Part shown: positions 1 to 6,117 of the stretch, piece by piece
How positions within the stretch are numbered: position 1 is the stretch's first letter
How the letters are laid out: each line of letters begins with the position of its first letter
Source of the DNA: Cytophagales bacterium
GTDB taxonomy: Bacteria; Bacteroidota; Bacteroidia; Cytophagales; 172606-1
Reading direction: 5' to 3'
DNA: 8,050 bases
Assembly: GCA_025455595.1 (NCBI GenBank)
Contig: JALOMD010000171.1
Location: 1 to 8,050, forward strand
Program-made: the position numbers and the translations under genes
Notes under the pieces: generated by a model
What the model saw: only the letters and a program-made list of their open reading frames with translations
Told to the model about the DNA's origin: nothing
Database searches by the model: none

Positions 1-6
1 TATTGA

Positions 7-35
7 GCGTTTTGGGCAAAAATTGCCCAAAACGC
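7..35. repeat. Short-form GCGTTTT palindrome, copy 1
   Basis: A perfect inverted repeat: the arm GCGTTTTGGGCAA (7-19) is the exact reverse complement of 23-35, with an AAA spacer. An identical 29-bp copy lies at 4718-4746 just after priA, and diverged relatives lie at 1758-1786, 1931-1959 and 6424-6450. It is a dispersed, REP-like intergenic repeat. No gene borders it within the window, so its relation to a gene end cannot be judged here. Confidence 0.85.
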
Positions 36-48
36 CTCTGAGATGTTA

Positions 49-69
49 TTCGTAGCATTTTTCTACGAA
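49..69. repeat. Small hairpin TTCGTAG/CTACGAA
   Basis: The 7-bp arms 49-55 and 63-69 are perfect complements around a T-rich 7-nt loop. It belongs to the run of hairpins that fills 1-298, a stretch in which no protein-coding gene is visible on either strand. Confidence 0.5.
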
Positions 70-80
70 GGATTAATATC

Positions 81-185
81 GGTGGTCTGTGACTACTCAC
101 GCCAAGGCGTGACAGGCGGCGCGTAGCGCAACCGCCGTCGAATAGAAACCACTTTCGTGCTTCGCACGGGTAGTCAGAGACTACC
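81..185. repeat. Cloverleaf-like palindromic element
   Basis: A 16-bp closing stem (81-96 with 170-185, one mismatch and one G-T wobble) encloses three local hairpins: TCACGCC/GGCGTGA at 97-112 with a 2-nt loop, GGCGG/CCGCC at 115-136 with an inner GCG/CGC, and CGTGC/GCACG at 156-168. The first hairpin abuts the closing stem directly. The fold is predicted by eye. It could be a structured RNA, but a composite palindromic repeat like the others in this window is more likely. It is not a tRNA: there is no T-arm consensus and no 7-bp acceptor stem in the right geometry. Confidence 0.55.
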
Positions 186-194
186 GGCATAACA

Positions 195-217
195 CTGCGA
201 AGTCGCAGACTTCGCAG
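195..217. repeat. Perfect 10-bp hairpin
   Basis: CTGCGAAGTC (195-204) and GACTTCGCAG (208-217) are exact reverse complements with a GCA loop. It sits between the cloverleaf-like element and the repeat at the pabB 3' end. There is no T-tract directly after either arm, so it does not look like an intrinsic terminator. Confidence 0.6.
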
Positions 218-240
218 AACATTTGCTCTGTGAAAGCTGC

Positions 241-292
241 CGTTTTAGGCAAAAATTGTAAAATCCCACAATAGGTGGAAACGCCCGAAACG
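241..292 (-). terminator. Long-form GCGTTTT repeat 3' of pabB, terminator-like
   Basis: A 52-bp element that starts 6 bp after the pabB stop and aligns without gaps to 6353-6404 (45 of 52 positions equal). An outer stem pairs 241-250 with 283-292 imperfectly; an inner stem pairs 264-269 with 275-280 around AATAG (one mismatch). In the pabB sense the inner hairpin is followed by the T-rich run TTTTACAATTTTT, the layout of an intrinsic terminator. Inner-stem position 28 of the element is A and pairs with T at 36, whereas the copy at 6353 has G paired with C. Termination activity is inferred. Confidence 0.5.
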
Positions 293-294
293 TC

Positions 295-329
295 AATTCT
301 AAATTCTAAATTCTGAATTCTGAATTGCC
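295..329. repeat. AATTCTR heptanucleotide tandem repeat at the pabB 3' end
   Basis: Five consecutive 7-bp units: AATTCTA twice, AATTCTG twice, then AATTGCC. The repeat covers the pabB stop codon (TAG on the minus strand, 299-301) and encodes its last residues NSEFRI. The same 7-bp period and sequence occur at 4690-4717 (after priA) and 5018-5045 (inside the desaturase 3' end). Confidence 0.85.
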
Positions 330-1621
330 TTCCGCATCGTCTCGGCCTTCAGCAGGCATTCGGCGTATTCTTGCTCGGCGGAAGCGTCGTAGGTGATGGC
401 ACTGCCCACCGAAAACGACAGACACTGCGTGTCGGCGTTGTACAGCAGGCTACGGATGACCACGTTGAAGTCGAAATCGCCGTCTGGTGTGAAAAACCCT
501 ACCGTCCCGGAATACAAGCCGCGTTTCGTATCCTCGTATTGTTCAATTCGCTGCATGGCCCGCACCTTCGGCGCACCGGTCATGCTGCCCATCGGAAAGG
601 CGTTGCGGATAGCTTCCGCCGCGCCAACACCCGGCCGCATCTGCGCCGAAACCGTCGAAATCATCTGGTGCAGGGCGGCAAACGTATAGATGCCGAACAT
701 CTCCTCCACTTGCACTGTACCCGTCAACGCACTGCGGGCCAAGTCGTTGCGCACCAAGTCCACAATCATCATGTTTTCGGCGCGTTCTTTTTCGCTGGTC
801 TGTAGTTGCGTTTTCAGCCGTTCGTCTTCCTCGGCGTTGTCGCCCCGGCGAACCGTGCCTTTGATGGGCATGGACACCAGCCGATTTCCCGTTTTTTTCA
901 TAAAACGCTCCGGCGAGGCGCACAACAGCCAGTGCGGCCCCGTGCGACCGAACACCGAAAACGGCATTGGCGACAACTCGTTCAGGGCCAAATACGCCGC
1001 CAGCGGGTCGAAGCGGGCGTTTTCGGCTAGGAAGGTGACGCAATAGTTGATTTCGTAGAAGTCGCCTTCCAAGATATGCTCGCGCAGCCGCTCCACAGTG
1101 TCCAAATACGTTTCGCGGTTAGTCAGAGGCTTCACTTCGCCCACGAACACCGGCTCGGCCGATTCGACGACGGGCGTTTCGGCAATTTTTTGCCAAGTCG
1201 CCGCCGGCTCGCCCAGCGAGGCGATTTCGGCTTCGTTTTCGTAGAAGAAAACCAGATGTTCGGGAACGTAGAAAAACGCTTCGGGAAAGCCCGTCGGGTC
1301 GGGGTTGCGGCTGTGCAGGTCTTCGGTTTCGTTCTTCAGGTCGTAGCCGAAATGCCCGATGAGCCAGTCGGCATGCTCATGCAGAAATTCCTGTAAGTCA
1401 CCGAAAACACGGCCTGTTTGCAGCGGAACCTTCCGCGCCGCGCCCACGGCCAGCATAGTCGGAAAGCCGCCGTACGGATATTGCTCGCCGGTTTGGTTGT
1501 CGGTGAAAAAATGAAAACAGTCCGACAAAACGGCCCATTGCAACGCCTTCCGCACCGCCTCGCGCCGCGAACCGATTCCCGCTCCCGCATACGCAAACCG
1601 TTGGTGCGTTCTTTTTTTCAT
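299..1621 (-). CDS. pabB: Aminodeoxychorismate synthase component I (PabB type)
   Basis: Cytoplasmic chorismate-utilising enzyme of about 440 residues. With a glutamine amidotransferase partner (PabA, not in this window) it converts chorismate to 4-amino-4-deoxychorismate, the precursor of p-aminobenzoate for folate. The chorismate-binding domain spans about residues 165-432. Visible motifs are PIKGT (252-256), whose lysine K254 is the residue that distinguishes PabB from anthranilate synthase (PIAGT); HQMIST (H318); GSMTGAPK (345-352); RGLYSG (367-372); and EYAE (E421, a Mg-ligand position). The N-terminal part has no recognisable tryptophan-feedback motif. The ATG at 1621 starts a typical MKKR N-terminus; no Shine-Dalgarno precedes it. 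The last six residues, NSEFRI, and the stop come from a heptamer repeat, so the natural C-terminus was probably altered. It diverges from priA across a repeat-rich spacer. Isochorismate synthase or TrpE are less likely given PIKGT. Confidence 0.9.
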   Translation of the reverse strand: MKKRTHQRFAYAGAGIGSRREAVRKALQWAVLSDCFHFFTDNQTGEQYPYGGFPTMLAVGAARKVPLQTGRVFGDLQEFLHEHADWLIGHFGYDLKNETEDLHSRNPDPTGFPEAFFYVPEHLVFFYENEAEIASLGEPAATWQKIAETPVVESAEPVFVGEVKPLTNRETYLDTVERLREHILEGDFYEINYCVTFLAENARFDPLAAYLALNELSPMPFSVFGRTGPHWLLCASPERFMKKTGNRLVSMPIKGTVRRGDNAEEDERLKTQLQTSEKERAENMMIVDLVRNDLARSALTGTVQVEEMFGIYTFAALHQMISTVSAQMRPGVGAAEAIRNAFPMGSMTGAPKVRAMQRIEQYEDTKRGLYSGTVGFFTPDGDFDFNVVIRSLLYNADTQCLSFSVGSAITYDASAEQEYAECLLKAETMRKAIQNSEFRI

Positions 1622-1641
1622 GGGGCAAAAATACGTTTAAC

Positions 1642-1756
1642 GCCGTTCCCCCGGCTGAAGCCGGGGGCAAAACATGGCAAGTCCCTCCGGGACTCAAAAG
1701 TAGTTCCCTTCGGGGACTTTTAGCTTCTTGCCCCCGGCTTCAGCCGGGGGAACGGC
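1642..1756. repeat. Perfect 29-bp inverted repeat with four nested hairpins
   Basis: Arms 1642-1670 and 1728-1756 are perfect reverse complements. Each arm is itself a hairpin (CCCCCGGC/GCCGGGGG, with loops TGAA and TTCA), so the DNA can pair arm to arm or fold locally. Two more hairpins lie between them: AGTCCC/GGGACT (1680-1694) and AGTTCCC with GGGGACT (1702-1718). It begins 20 bp upstream of the pabB ATG. No open reading frame or transposase is seen in it, so it is a non-autonomous palindromic repeat. An effect on pabB transcription is possible but not shown. Confidence 0.85.
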
Positions 1757-1757
1757 A

Positions 1758-1959
1758 GCGTTTTAAGCAAAATTTGCCGGAAACGCGATTGTCTGAACCA
1801 TGATTGGCTTCGCCGAACTCACGTTTCGTAGGATTAGAGGATTAACATGATTGTTCGCTTTTTAATCAAGGCAATCTCTTAATCCTACGAAACGTGAGTT
1901 CGGCGAAGCCAATCATGGTTCTGACAACCTGCGTTTTAAGCATTTTTTGCTCAAAACGC
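1758..1959. repeat. Symmetrical composite repeat: two GCGTTTT palindromes flanking a long inverted repeat
   Basis: The central 42-bp inverted repeat (1795-1836 and 1880-1921) is bordered on both sides by GCGTTTT-type palindromes: 1758-1786 (imperfect, with inner GCAAA/TTTGC) and 1931-1959 (12-bp arms, one mismatch). The junctions are related on both sides. On the right, AATCATGGTTCTGAC leads into GCGTTTT; on the left, reading the minus strand, AATCATGGTTCAGAC leads into CGCGTTT. A third related junction, AATCAAGGTTCTGAC followed by GCGTTTTAGGC, stands at 4915-4944. This suggests one composite element or a preferred joining of two repeat families. Confidence 0.6.
1795..1921. repeat. Perfect 42-bp inverted repeat
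   Basis: 1795-1836 and 1880-1921 are perfect reverse complements with a 43-bp spacer. Pairing extends inward a few bases through AGAG/CTCT with one bulge. The spacer contains GGATTAACATGATTG. Absence of mismatches in both arms points to recent formation or ongoing homogenisation. There is no coding capacity and no transposase nearby. It is too long and lacks a T-tract for a conventional terminator, and it lies between two divergent genes, where termination is not expected. Confidence 0.9.
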
Positions 1960-1964
1960 CGAAC

Positions 1965-2015
1965 CGAGAACTGCAAACTGAAAACGCAAAACGGTAAACG
2001 CAAAACGTTAAACGC
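1965..2015. repeat. AAACG heptanucleotide tandem repeat (upstream block)
   Basis: The core 1981-2015 is five exact 7-bp steps: AAAACGC, AAAACGG, TAAACGC, AAAACGT, TAAACGC. Upstream, from about 1965, a more diverged form continues the same period (AACTGCA, AACTGAA). It is a separate family from the AATTCTR heptamers but has the same unit length. It lies in the pabB-priA spacer. Confidence 0.8.
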
Positions 2016-2072
2016 ATTTTTGCCCCGCACCCGATTCCGCCGTAACTTAGCCGCCCGCTTTCGCTCAAAATT

Positions 2073-2107
2073 CGTTCAACGTTTACCGTGCATCGTTTAT
2101 CGTTCTG
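2073..2107. repeat. AAACG heptanucleotide repeat, inverted block
   Basis: Five 7-bp steps on the plus strand: CGTTCAA, CGTTTAC, CGTGCAT, CGTTTAT, CGTTCTG. This is the reverse complement of the AAACG family seen at 1981-2015 and 2124-2165, so the three blocks upstream of priA alternate in orientation and could pair with one another. Confidence 0.7.
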
Positions 2108-2123
2108 CCTCCACAACAGAACC

Positions 2124-2165
2124 GAAAACGGTAAACGGTAAACGCAAAACGTTAAACGTTAACCC
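2124..2165. repeat. AAACG heptanucleotide repeat abutting the priA start
   Basis: Six 7-bp steps: GAAAACG, GTAAACG, GTAAACG, CAAAACG, TTAAACG, TTAACCC. The block ends directly at the GTG proposed as the priA start (2166) and also contains the in-frame TAA (2160-2162) that limits the priA reading frame on the left. The repeat therefore occupies the place where a promoter or ribosome-entry region would be expected. Confidence 0.8.
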
Positions 2166-4685
2166 GTGTATTCACAATCCGCATTCGAACCGAACAGTCT
2201 GGGGCTTTTTCCCGAAGTAGTCACTTTGTTCGCGGATGTGATTGTGCCCTTGCCGCTGCCCAACCTGCTCACCTACCGCGTGCCGTCCGTCATGAACGAC
2301 AGCATCCAAGTGGGTGCCCGCGTGATTGTGCAGCTCGGCACGCGGCGGGTACTGACGGCCGTAGTGGCCCGCATTCACCAAGAGCCACCCAAGAAATACA
2401 TCGCCAAGCCGCTGCTCGAACTGCTCGACGAGGCCCCCATGGTAACCACCCAGCAACTGGAACTGTTCCGTTGGGTGGCCGACTACTACCTGTGCCACAT
2501 CGGCGAGGTGATGAACGCCGCGCTGCCTTCGGGCCTGAAAATCAACAGCGAATCGAAACTCCAGTACAACCCCGAATTCGACACGGGCATTCCGCTCACC
2601 GACACCGAAGCCAAGCTGATCGAAGCCGTGCAGGAGAAAAACTCGCTGTCCACCGACGAGGCCTCGCGGCTGCTCGGGCAAGCCGACATCTACCCGATTC
2701 TGAAGTCGTTGACCAAGAAGGGGGCCATTTTGCTCTACGAAGAGGTAAAGGAAAAGTACGCGCCGAAAATCGTCCGCAAAATCCGCCTCACGCCCGACTA
2801 CCAAGACTGGGAGCCGCTCAAAGACCTGCTCGACGAACTCGAAGAACGCAAGCAGTACAAGCAAGTGGGCGTGCTGATGAAATACCTGGCCCGCGTGCCG
2901 GTGATGCACGACCGAACGGCCAACGCCGCCGGCCTCGACAAGCCTGTGCTGGTGAAAGACGACATCTCGGAGTCGGCCTTGAAAACGCTGACCAAAAAAG
3001 GTGTTTTCGAGGAGTTTGAGGTGATTGTATCACGGTTTGCCGACATCCCCTACCCCGGCGACGATGTGCAGCTTTCGGAAGCCCAACGCGCCGCCACCGA
3101 CCAGATTCTGACGCATTTCAAGACCAAAGACACCGTACTGCTGCACGGCATCACGGGCAGCGGCAAAACGGCTGTTTATATCCACCTCATCCAGCAGGTG
3201 CTGGGTTCCGGTTCGCAGGTGCTGTACCTGCTGCCCGAAATCGCCCTGACGACCCAGATTGTGGGCCGGTTGCGCAAGGTTTTCGGCGACCAGATGGGCA
3301 TTTACCACTCCAAGTTTTCGGACAACGAGCGGGTGGAAGTGTGGCGCGGCGTGCTGGAAGGGCGTTTCAACTTTGTCATCGGGGTGCGGTCGGCCATTTT
3401 CCTGCCGTTCGACAACCTCGGCCTCATCGTGGTGGACGAGGAACACGAAAGTTCGTACAAGCAATACGACCCCGCTCCCCGCTACAATGCCCGTGACCTG
3501 GCCTTGGTGGTGGGCAAACTGCAACAAGCCAAAGTGCTGCTCGGCTCGGCCACGCCCGCATTTGAATCGTTCTACAATGCACAGGCGGGCCGCTACGGCT
3601 ACGTGAAGCTGACGCAGCGTTTCCGCGAGGCGCAATTGCCGCAGATTTCGCTGGTGAATATCCGCACCGAACGCCGCCAGAAAAAGCTGAAGCACCATTT
3701 TTCGGAAAAATTGCTCGAATCGCTGCAAGAAAACATAGACAGGGGCGAACAAAGCATCTTGTTCCAAAACCGGCGTGGCTACGCCCCGTACGTGATGTGC
3801 GAAGATTGCGGCTGGATACCGCACTGCCACCAGTGTAACGTGAGCCTGACCTACCACCAGCACAGCCAAGAGATGCGCTGCCACTATTGCGGCTTCAACC
3901 AACCGATGGCCAGCCAATGCCCGGTGTGCGGCTCCGCGCGGCTGAAAACAATGGGCTACGGCACCGAGAAAATCGAGGACGAACTGAAACTGCTGCTGCC
4001 GCAGGCCCGCACGGCCCGCATGGACTTGGACACGACGCGACAGAAAAACGCCATCCAGAATATTGTGCAGGCGTTTGAGGCGGGCCAGACGGACATCCTC
4101 ATCGGCACGCAGATGTTGAGCAAAGGGTTGGATTTCGACAAGGTGAGCTTCGTGGGCATTTTCGATGCCGACCACATCATCCACTTCCCCGATTTCCGTG
4201 CCCACGAGCGGGCCTTCCAGTTGCTCACGCAGGTGGCGGGCCGGGCCGGCCGTCGCGACACGCCGGGCCGGGTGCTGGTGCAAACGGGCAACCCGGAATT
4301 GTTTGTGATTGAGAAAATCCTGCAGAACGACTACGAGGGGCTGTACGCGAAAGAACTGCCCGAACGCCAGAAGTTCGACTACCCGCCGTTCACGCGGCTC
4401 ATCCGCCTCACGGTGAAGCACACCGACGAACTGACTGCCGAGGAAGCCGCCCAGACGCTGGCCAATGCCCTGCGCGAGAAATTAGGCAGCCGCGTCCTCG
4501 GCCCGGAGCCGCCGCTGGTGAACCGCATCCGCAACCAGTACCTGAAGGACATTTTGATCAAAATCGAGAAGGAGAACGTAAACCTGCGGGCGGTGAAAGA
4601 GCAAATCCGTGAGGAAATCCAGAAGCTGCTCACCACCAAGCTCTACCGCCAAGCTTTCGTCGTTGCCGACGTGGATCCGATGTAA
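2166..4685 (+). CDS. priA: Primosomal protein N' (replication restart helicase PriA)
   Basis: PriA recognises stalled or collapsed replication forks, unwinds DNA 3' to 5' and helps reload the replicative helicase. The 839 residues fit the longer PriA proteins of Bacteroidota. The N-terminal DNA-binding domain starts near residue 21 (ADVIVPLPLPNLLTYRVP). Helicase motifs: Walker A GITGSGKT (328-335), DEEH (424-427), GTQMLSKGLDFD (647-658) and QVAGRAGR (689-696). The two-zinc insertion has all eight cysteines: 545, 548, 554, 557, 572, 575, 585 and 588. All key residues are present, so the enzyme should be active. The start is uncertain: GTG at 2166 is the first start after an in-frame TAA at 2160, there is no Shine-Dalgarno, and the conserved domain also fits a TTG at 2226. 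The gene is convergent with the desaturase. Confidence 0.97.
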   Translation: MYSQSAFEPNSLGLFPEVVTLFADVIVPLPLPNLLTYRVPSVMNDSIQVGARVIVQLGTRRVLTAVVARIHQEPPKKYIAKPLLELLDEAPMVTTQQLELFRWVADYYLCHIGEVMNAALPSGLKINSESKLQYNPEFDTGIPLTDTEAKLIEAVQEKNSLSTDEASRLLGQADIYPILKSLTKKGAILLYEEVKEKYAPKIVRKIRLTPDYQDWEPLKDLLDELEERKQYKQVGVLMKYLARVPVMHDRTANAAGLDKPVLVKDDISESALKTLTKKGVFEEFEVIVSRFADIPYPGDDVQLSEAQRAATDQILTHFKTKDTVLLHGITGSGKTAVYIHLIQQVLGSGSQVLYLLPEIALTTQIVGRLRKVFGDQMGIYHSKFSDNERVEVWRGVLEGRFNFVIGVRSAIFLPFDNLGLIVVDEEHESSYKQYDPAPRYNARDLALVVGKLQQAKVLLGSATPAFESFYNAQAGRYGYVKLTQRFREAQLPQISLVNIRTERRQKKLKHHFSEKLLESLQENIDRGEQSILFQNRRGYAPYVMCEDCGWIPHCHQCNVSLTYHQHSQEMRCHYCGFNQPMASQCPVCGSARLKTMGYGTEKIEDELKLLLPQARTARMDLDTTRQKNAIQNIVQAFEAGQTDILIGTQMLSKGLDFDKVSFVGIFDADHIIHFPDFRAHERAFQLLTQVAGRAGRRDTPGRVLVQTGNPELFVIEKILQNDYEGLYAKELPERQKFDYPPFTRLIRLTVKHTDELTAEEAAQTLANALREKLGSRVLGPEPPLVNRIRNQYLKDILIKIEKENVNLRAVKEQIREEIQKLLTTKLYRQAFVVADVDPM

Positions 4686-4689
4686 ATTG

Positions 4690-4717
4690 TGAATTCAGAA
4701 TTATGAATTCAGAAAAG
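4690..4717. repeat. AATTCTR-family heptamer repeat after priA
   Basis: Four 7-bp steps: TGAATTC, AGAATTA, TGAATTC, AGAAAAG, starting 4 bp after the priA stop codon (4683-4685) and ending at the next palindrome. It is the same family as at 295-329 and 5018-5045. Here it lies just outside the reading frame rather than inside it. Confidence 0.8.
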
Positions 4718-4746
4718 GCGTTTTGGGCAAAAATTGCCCAAAACGC
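4718..4746. repeat. Short-form GCGTTTT palindrome, copy 2 (3' of priA)
   Basis: Identical over 29 bp to the palindrome at 7-35: arms 4718-4730 and 4734-4746 are perfect. It starts 32 bp after the priA stop. No T-tract follows on the plus strand, so by itself it is a weak terminator candidate; the hairpin at 4797-4861 is stronger. It may protect the priA mRNA 3' end, as REP sequences do in enterobacteria, but that is inference. Confidence 0.85.
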
Positions 4747-4749
4747 AAA

Positions 4750-4906
4750 AGTCCCGTGGGGGCGGCCTGTCTGTAGGGGTACAGAGGATACAAAGCAAAA
4801 AGCTCCGTAGGAGCGGCCCGGTTGACGCAGCGAAATTCGGGCCGCTCCTACGGAGCTTTTTACGTCCGTTCGGGTTTTTCTACAGACAGGCCGCCCCTAT
4901 GGGGCT
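4750..4906. repeat. Nested palindrome between convergent genes
   Basis: The outer arms 4759-4776 and 4880-4897 are perfect 18-bp complements, and pairing continues outward to 4750/4906 with only G-T wobbles. Inside is a second perfect 24-bp inverted repeat (4797-4820 with 4838-4861). The left outer and inner arms resemble each other (GTCCCGTGGGGGCGGCC and GCTCCGTAGGAGCGGCC), so the structure looks like one repeat of a family inserted inside another. No coding sequence is present. Confidence 0.85.
4797..4861. terminator. Likely bidirectional terminator for priA and the desaturase
   Basis: A perfect 24-bp stem (4797-4820 with 4838-4861) and a 17-nt loop. The stem begins with AAAAA and ends with TTTTT, so a transcript from either strand would form a GC-rich hairpin followed by a U run. 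That is the classical layout of a shared intrinsic terminator between convergent genes, here priA from the left and the desaturase from the right. It is also part of a larger nested palindrome, so repeat and terminator roles may coincide. Confidence 0.65.
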
Positions 4907-4914
4907 GTAAGAAC

Positions 4915-4982
4915 AATCAAGGTTCTGACGATTGCGTTTTAGGCAAAAATTGGCAAATCCCATAATCAGCGAACGTTAAACG
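4915..4982. repeat. Degraded long-form GCGTTTT repeat 3' of the desaturase
   Basis: 4935-4964 matches the first 30 positions of the long-form elements at 241 and 6353 closely (CGTTTTAGGCAAAAATTG, then AAATCCCA). The right half is lost and replaced by ACGTTAAACG, which resembles the AAACG heptamer family. It starts 13 bp after the desaturase stop. It is preceded by AATCAAGGTTCTGAC (4915-4929), nearly the same sequence that borders the 42-bp inverted repeat at 1911-1925. The inner stem can no longer form, so terminator function here is doubtful. Confidence 0.6.
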
Positions 4983-4995
4983 AATAGAACACAGC

Positions 4996-6117
4996 CTATA
5001 CATTCGCCGCCAAATCCTGAATTCTAAATTCTGAATTCGGAATTAAATCCGGTTTTTTGCCCAGTTCACGCATCATGCGGACGTGCGAAGCCAAGGCGGC
5101 GGTCATGGTCGGGAATTCGTGGTACGGCAGGCCGTGTTCCTGGCAGGTGGCTTTTACAATGCGGCTGATGGCCGGATAATGCACGTGGCTGATGCGCGGA
5201 AACAAGTGGTGCTCCACTTGGTAGTTCAGCCCGCCCACGAACCACGACAGGATGCGGTTGCCACGGGCAAAATTTGCCGTGGTCTTGATTTGATGGACGG
5301 CCCATTCGTTTTCAAGCGTCACCGGCTCGGTGCCGGCGAACTCGAACTCGGTATGCTCCACCACGTGGGCCAGTTGGAACACCACCGCCAGCGTGAGGCC
5401 CATGGCGATGTGCATGAACGTGAAGCCCACCGCCCAAGCCCCCCAGCCCACAAACCACACGGGCAGCGCAATGTAGAACACCACGTACAGCACCTTGCTC
5501 GCCCAGAACATCAGGTGTTCCTTCCGATCCATTTTCTGCAAAGGCGTGTTGTGGACAGCTTGCTTGAAATACTTGTTGAAGTCCATCAGGAACACCCACG
5601 CAAACGAACTGATGGCATAGACCAAAAACACGTACCAATGCTGGTAGCGGTGGGCGGGCACCCATTTCTGACTGCTGCACTGCCGCATGAGCGGACTTTT
5701 GGCGATGTCGTCGTCCACGCCGTCCACGTTGGTGTAGGTGTGGTGGACGATGTTATGCTTGAATTTCCAGATGAACGCGTTGCCGCCCAAAGCGTTGAGA
5801 CTCAGCCCGAGCAAATCGTTGACCCAGCGGCGCGACGAATAGCTGCCGTGGCAGGCATCGTGCATGACGTTGAAGCCGATGCTGGCCAGCACAAAGCCGA
5901 GCAAGCTGCTCAGGAACACGCCGGGCCAAAACGAAAACGGAACGGTGAGCAACGCTACGTACAAAACCAAAGCCGACGGCACCAGCACCAGCGTCTTGGC
6001 ATACAGCCGCCAGTCGCCGTTTTTGCTCAGGTTGTTCTCGTCAAAATACTGGTCAACAGAAGTCTGGAGGGTACGAAAGAAAGTGCTGTTTTTGCGACTG
6101 AAGGTTACTTTGGGCAT
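4996..6117 (-). CDS. Membrane fatty acid desaturase (acyl-lipid/acyl-CoA type)
   Basis: Integral membrane di-iron enzyme that would introduce a cis double bond into an acyl chain using O2 and an electron donor not encoded here. All three histidine boxes are present: HDACH (86-90), HNIVHH (121-126) and QVEHH (300-304); HVVEH (251-255) supplies further likely ligands. The QxEHH form of the third box is typical of front-end and linoleoyl-CoA-desaturase-like members; no cytochrome b5 domain is fused. Hydrophobic segments lie near residues 43-62, 64-85, 160-178, 207-228 and 230-252. The ATG at 6117 gives a plausible basic N-terminus. The tail after about residue 358 (IPNSEFRIQDLAANV) contains the AATTCTR heptamer repeat in the frame that also gives NSEFRI in PabB, so it is probably an acquired extension. 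Substrate and regiospecificity cannot be read from the sequence. No convincing promoter box is seen in 6118-6290. Confidence 0.93.
   Translation of the reverse strand: MPKVTFSRKNSTFFRTLQTSVDQYFDENNLSKNGDWRLYAKTLVLVPSALVLYVALLTVPFSFWPGVFLSSLLGFVLASIGFNVMHDACHGSYSSRRWVNDLLGLSLNALGGNAFIWKFKHNIVHHTYTNVDGVDDDIAKSPLMRQCSSQKWVPAHRYQHWYVFLVYAISSFAWVFLMDFNKYFKQAVHNTPLQKMDRKEHLMFWASKVLYVVFYIALPVWFVGWGAWAVGFTFMHIAMGLTLAVVFQLAHVVEHTEFEFAGTEPVTLENEWAVHQIKTTANFARGNRILSWFVGGLNYQVEHHLFPRISHVHYPAISRIVKATCQEHGLPYHEFPTMTAALASHVRMMRELGKKPDLIPNSEFRIQDLAANV
5018..5045. repeat. AATTCTR-family heptamer repeat inside the desaturase 3' end
   Basis: Four 7-bp steps: TGAATTC, TAAATTC, TGAATTC, GGAATTA. On the minus strand they encode IPNSEFRIQ near the desaturase C-terminus. 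It is the same family, and the same reading frame relative to the repeat, as at the pabB 3' end. Confidence 0.8.

Noticed and set aside
81..185. tRNA, considered because of the cloverleaf shape
   Set aside because: The closing stem is 16 bp, the hairpin sizes are wrong, and the GTTCRANYC T-loop and CCA-end features are missing.
1626..1633. TATTTTTG on the minus strand, matching the Bacteroidota -7 box TAnnTTTG, just before the pabB ATG
   Set aside because: It lies only 4 bp from the ATG and has no TTTG at the usual distance upstream, which falls in the palindrome; too weak to call a promoter.
295..2165. CRISPR array, considered because of the repeated short units
   Set aside because: The units are 7 bp and contiguous, without spacers, and there are no cas genes; they are simple tandem repeats.
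3030..4421. Long open frame on the minus strand opposite priA
   Set aside because: It is a shadow of GC-rich priA codons: its translation is rich in His, Arg, Gln and Val without any family motif, while the plus strand carries all PriA motifs.
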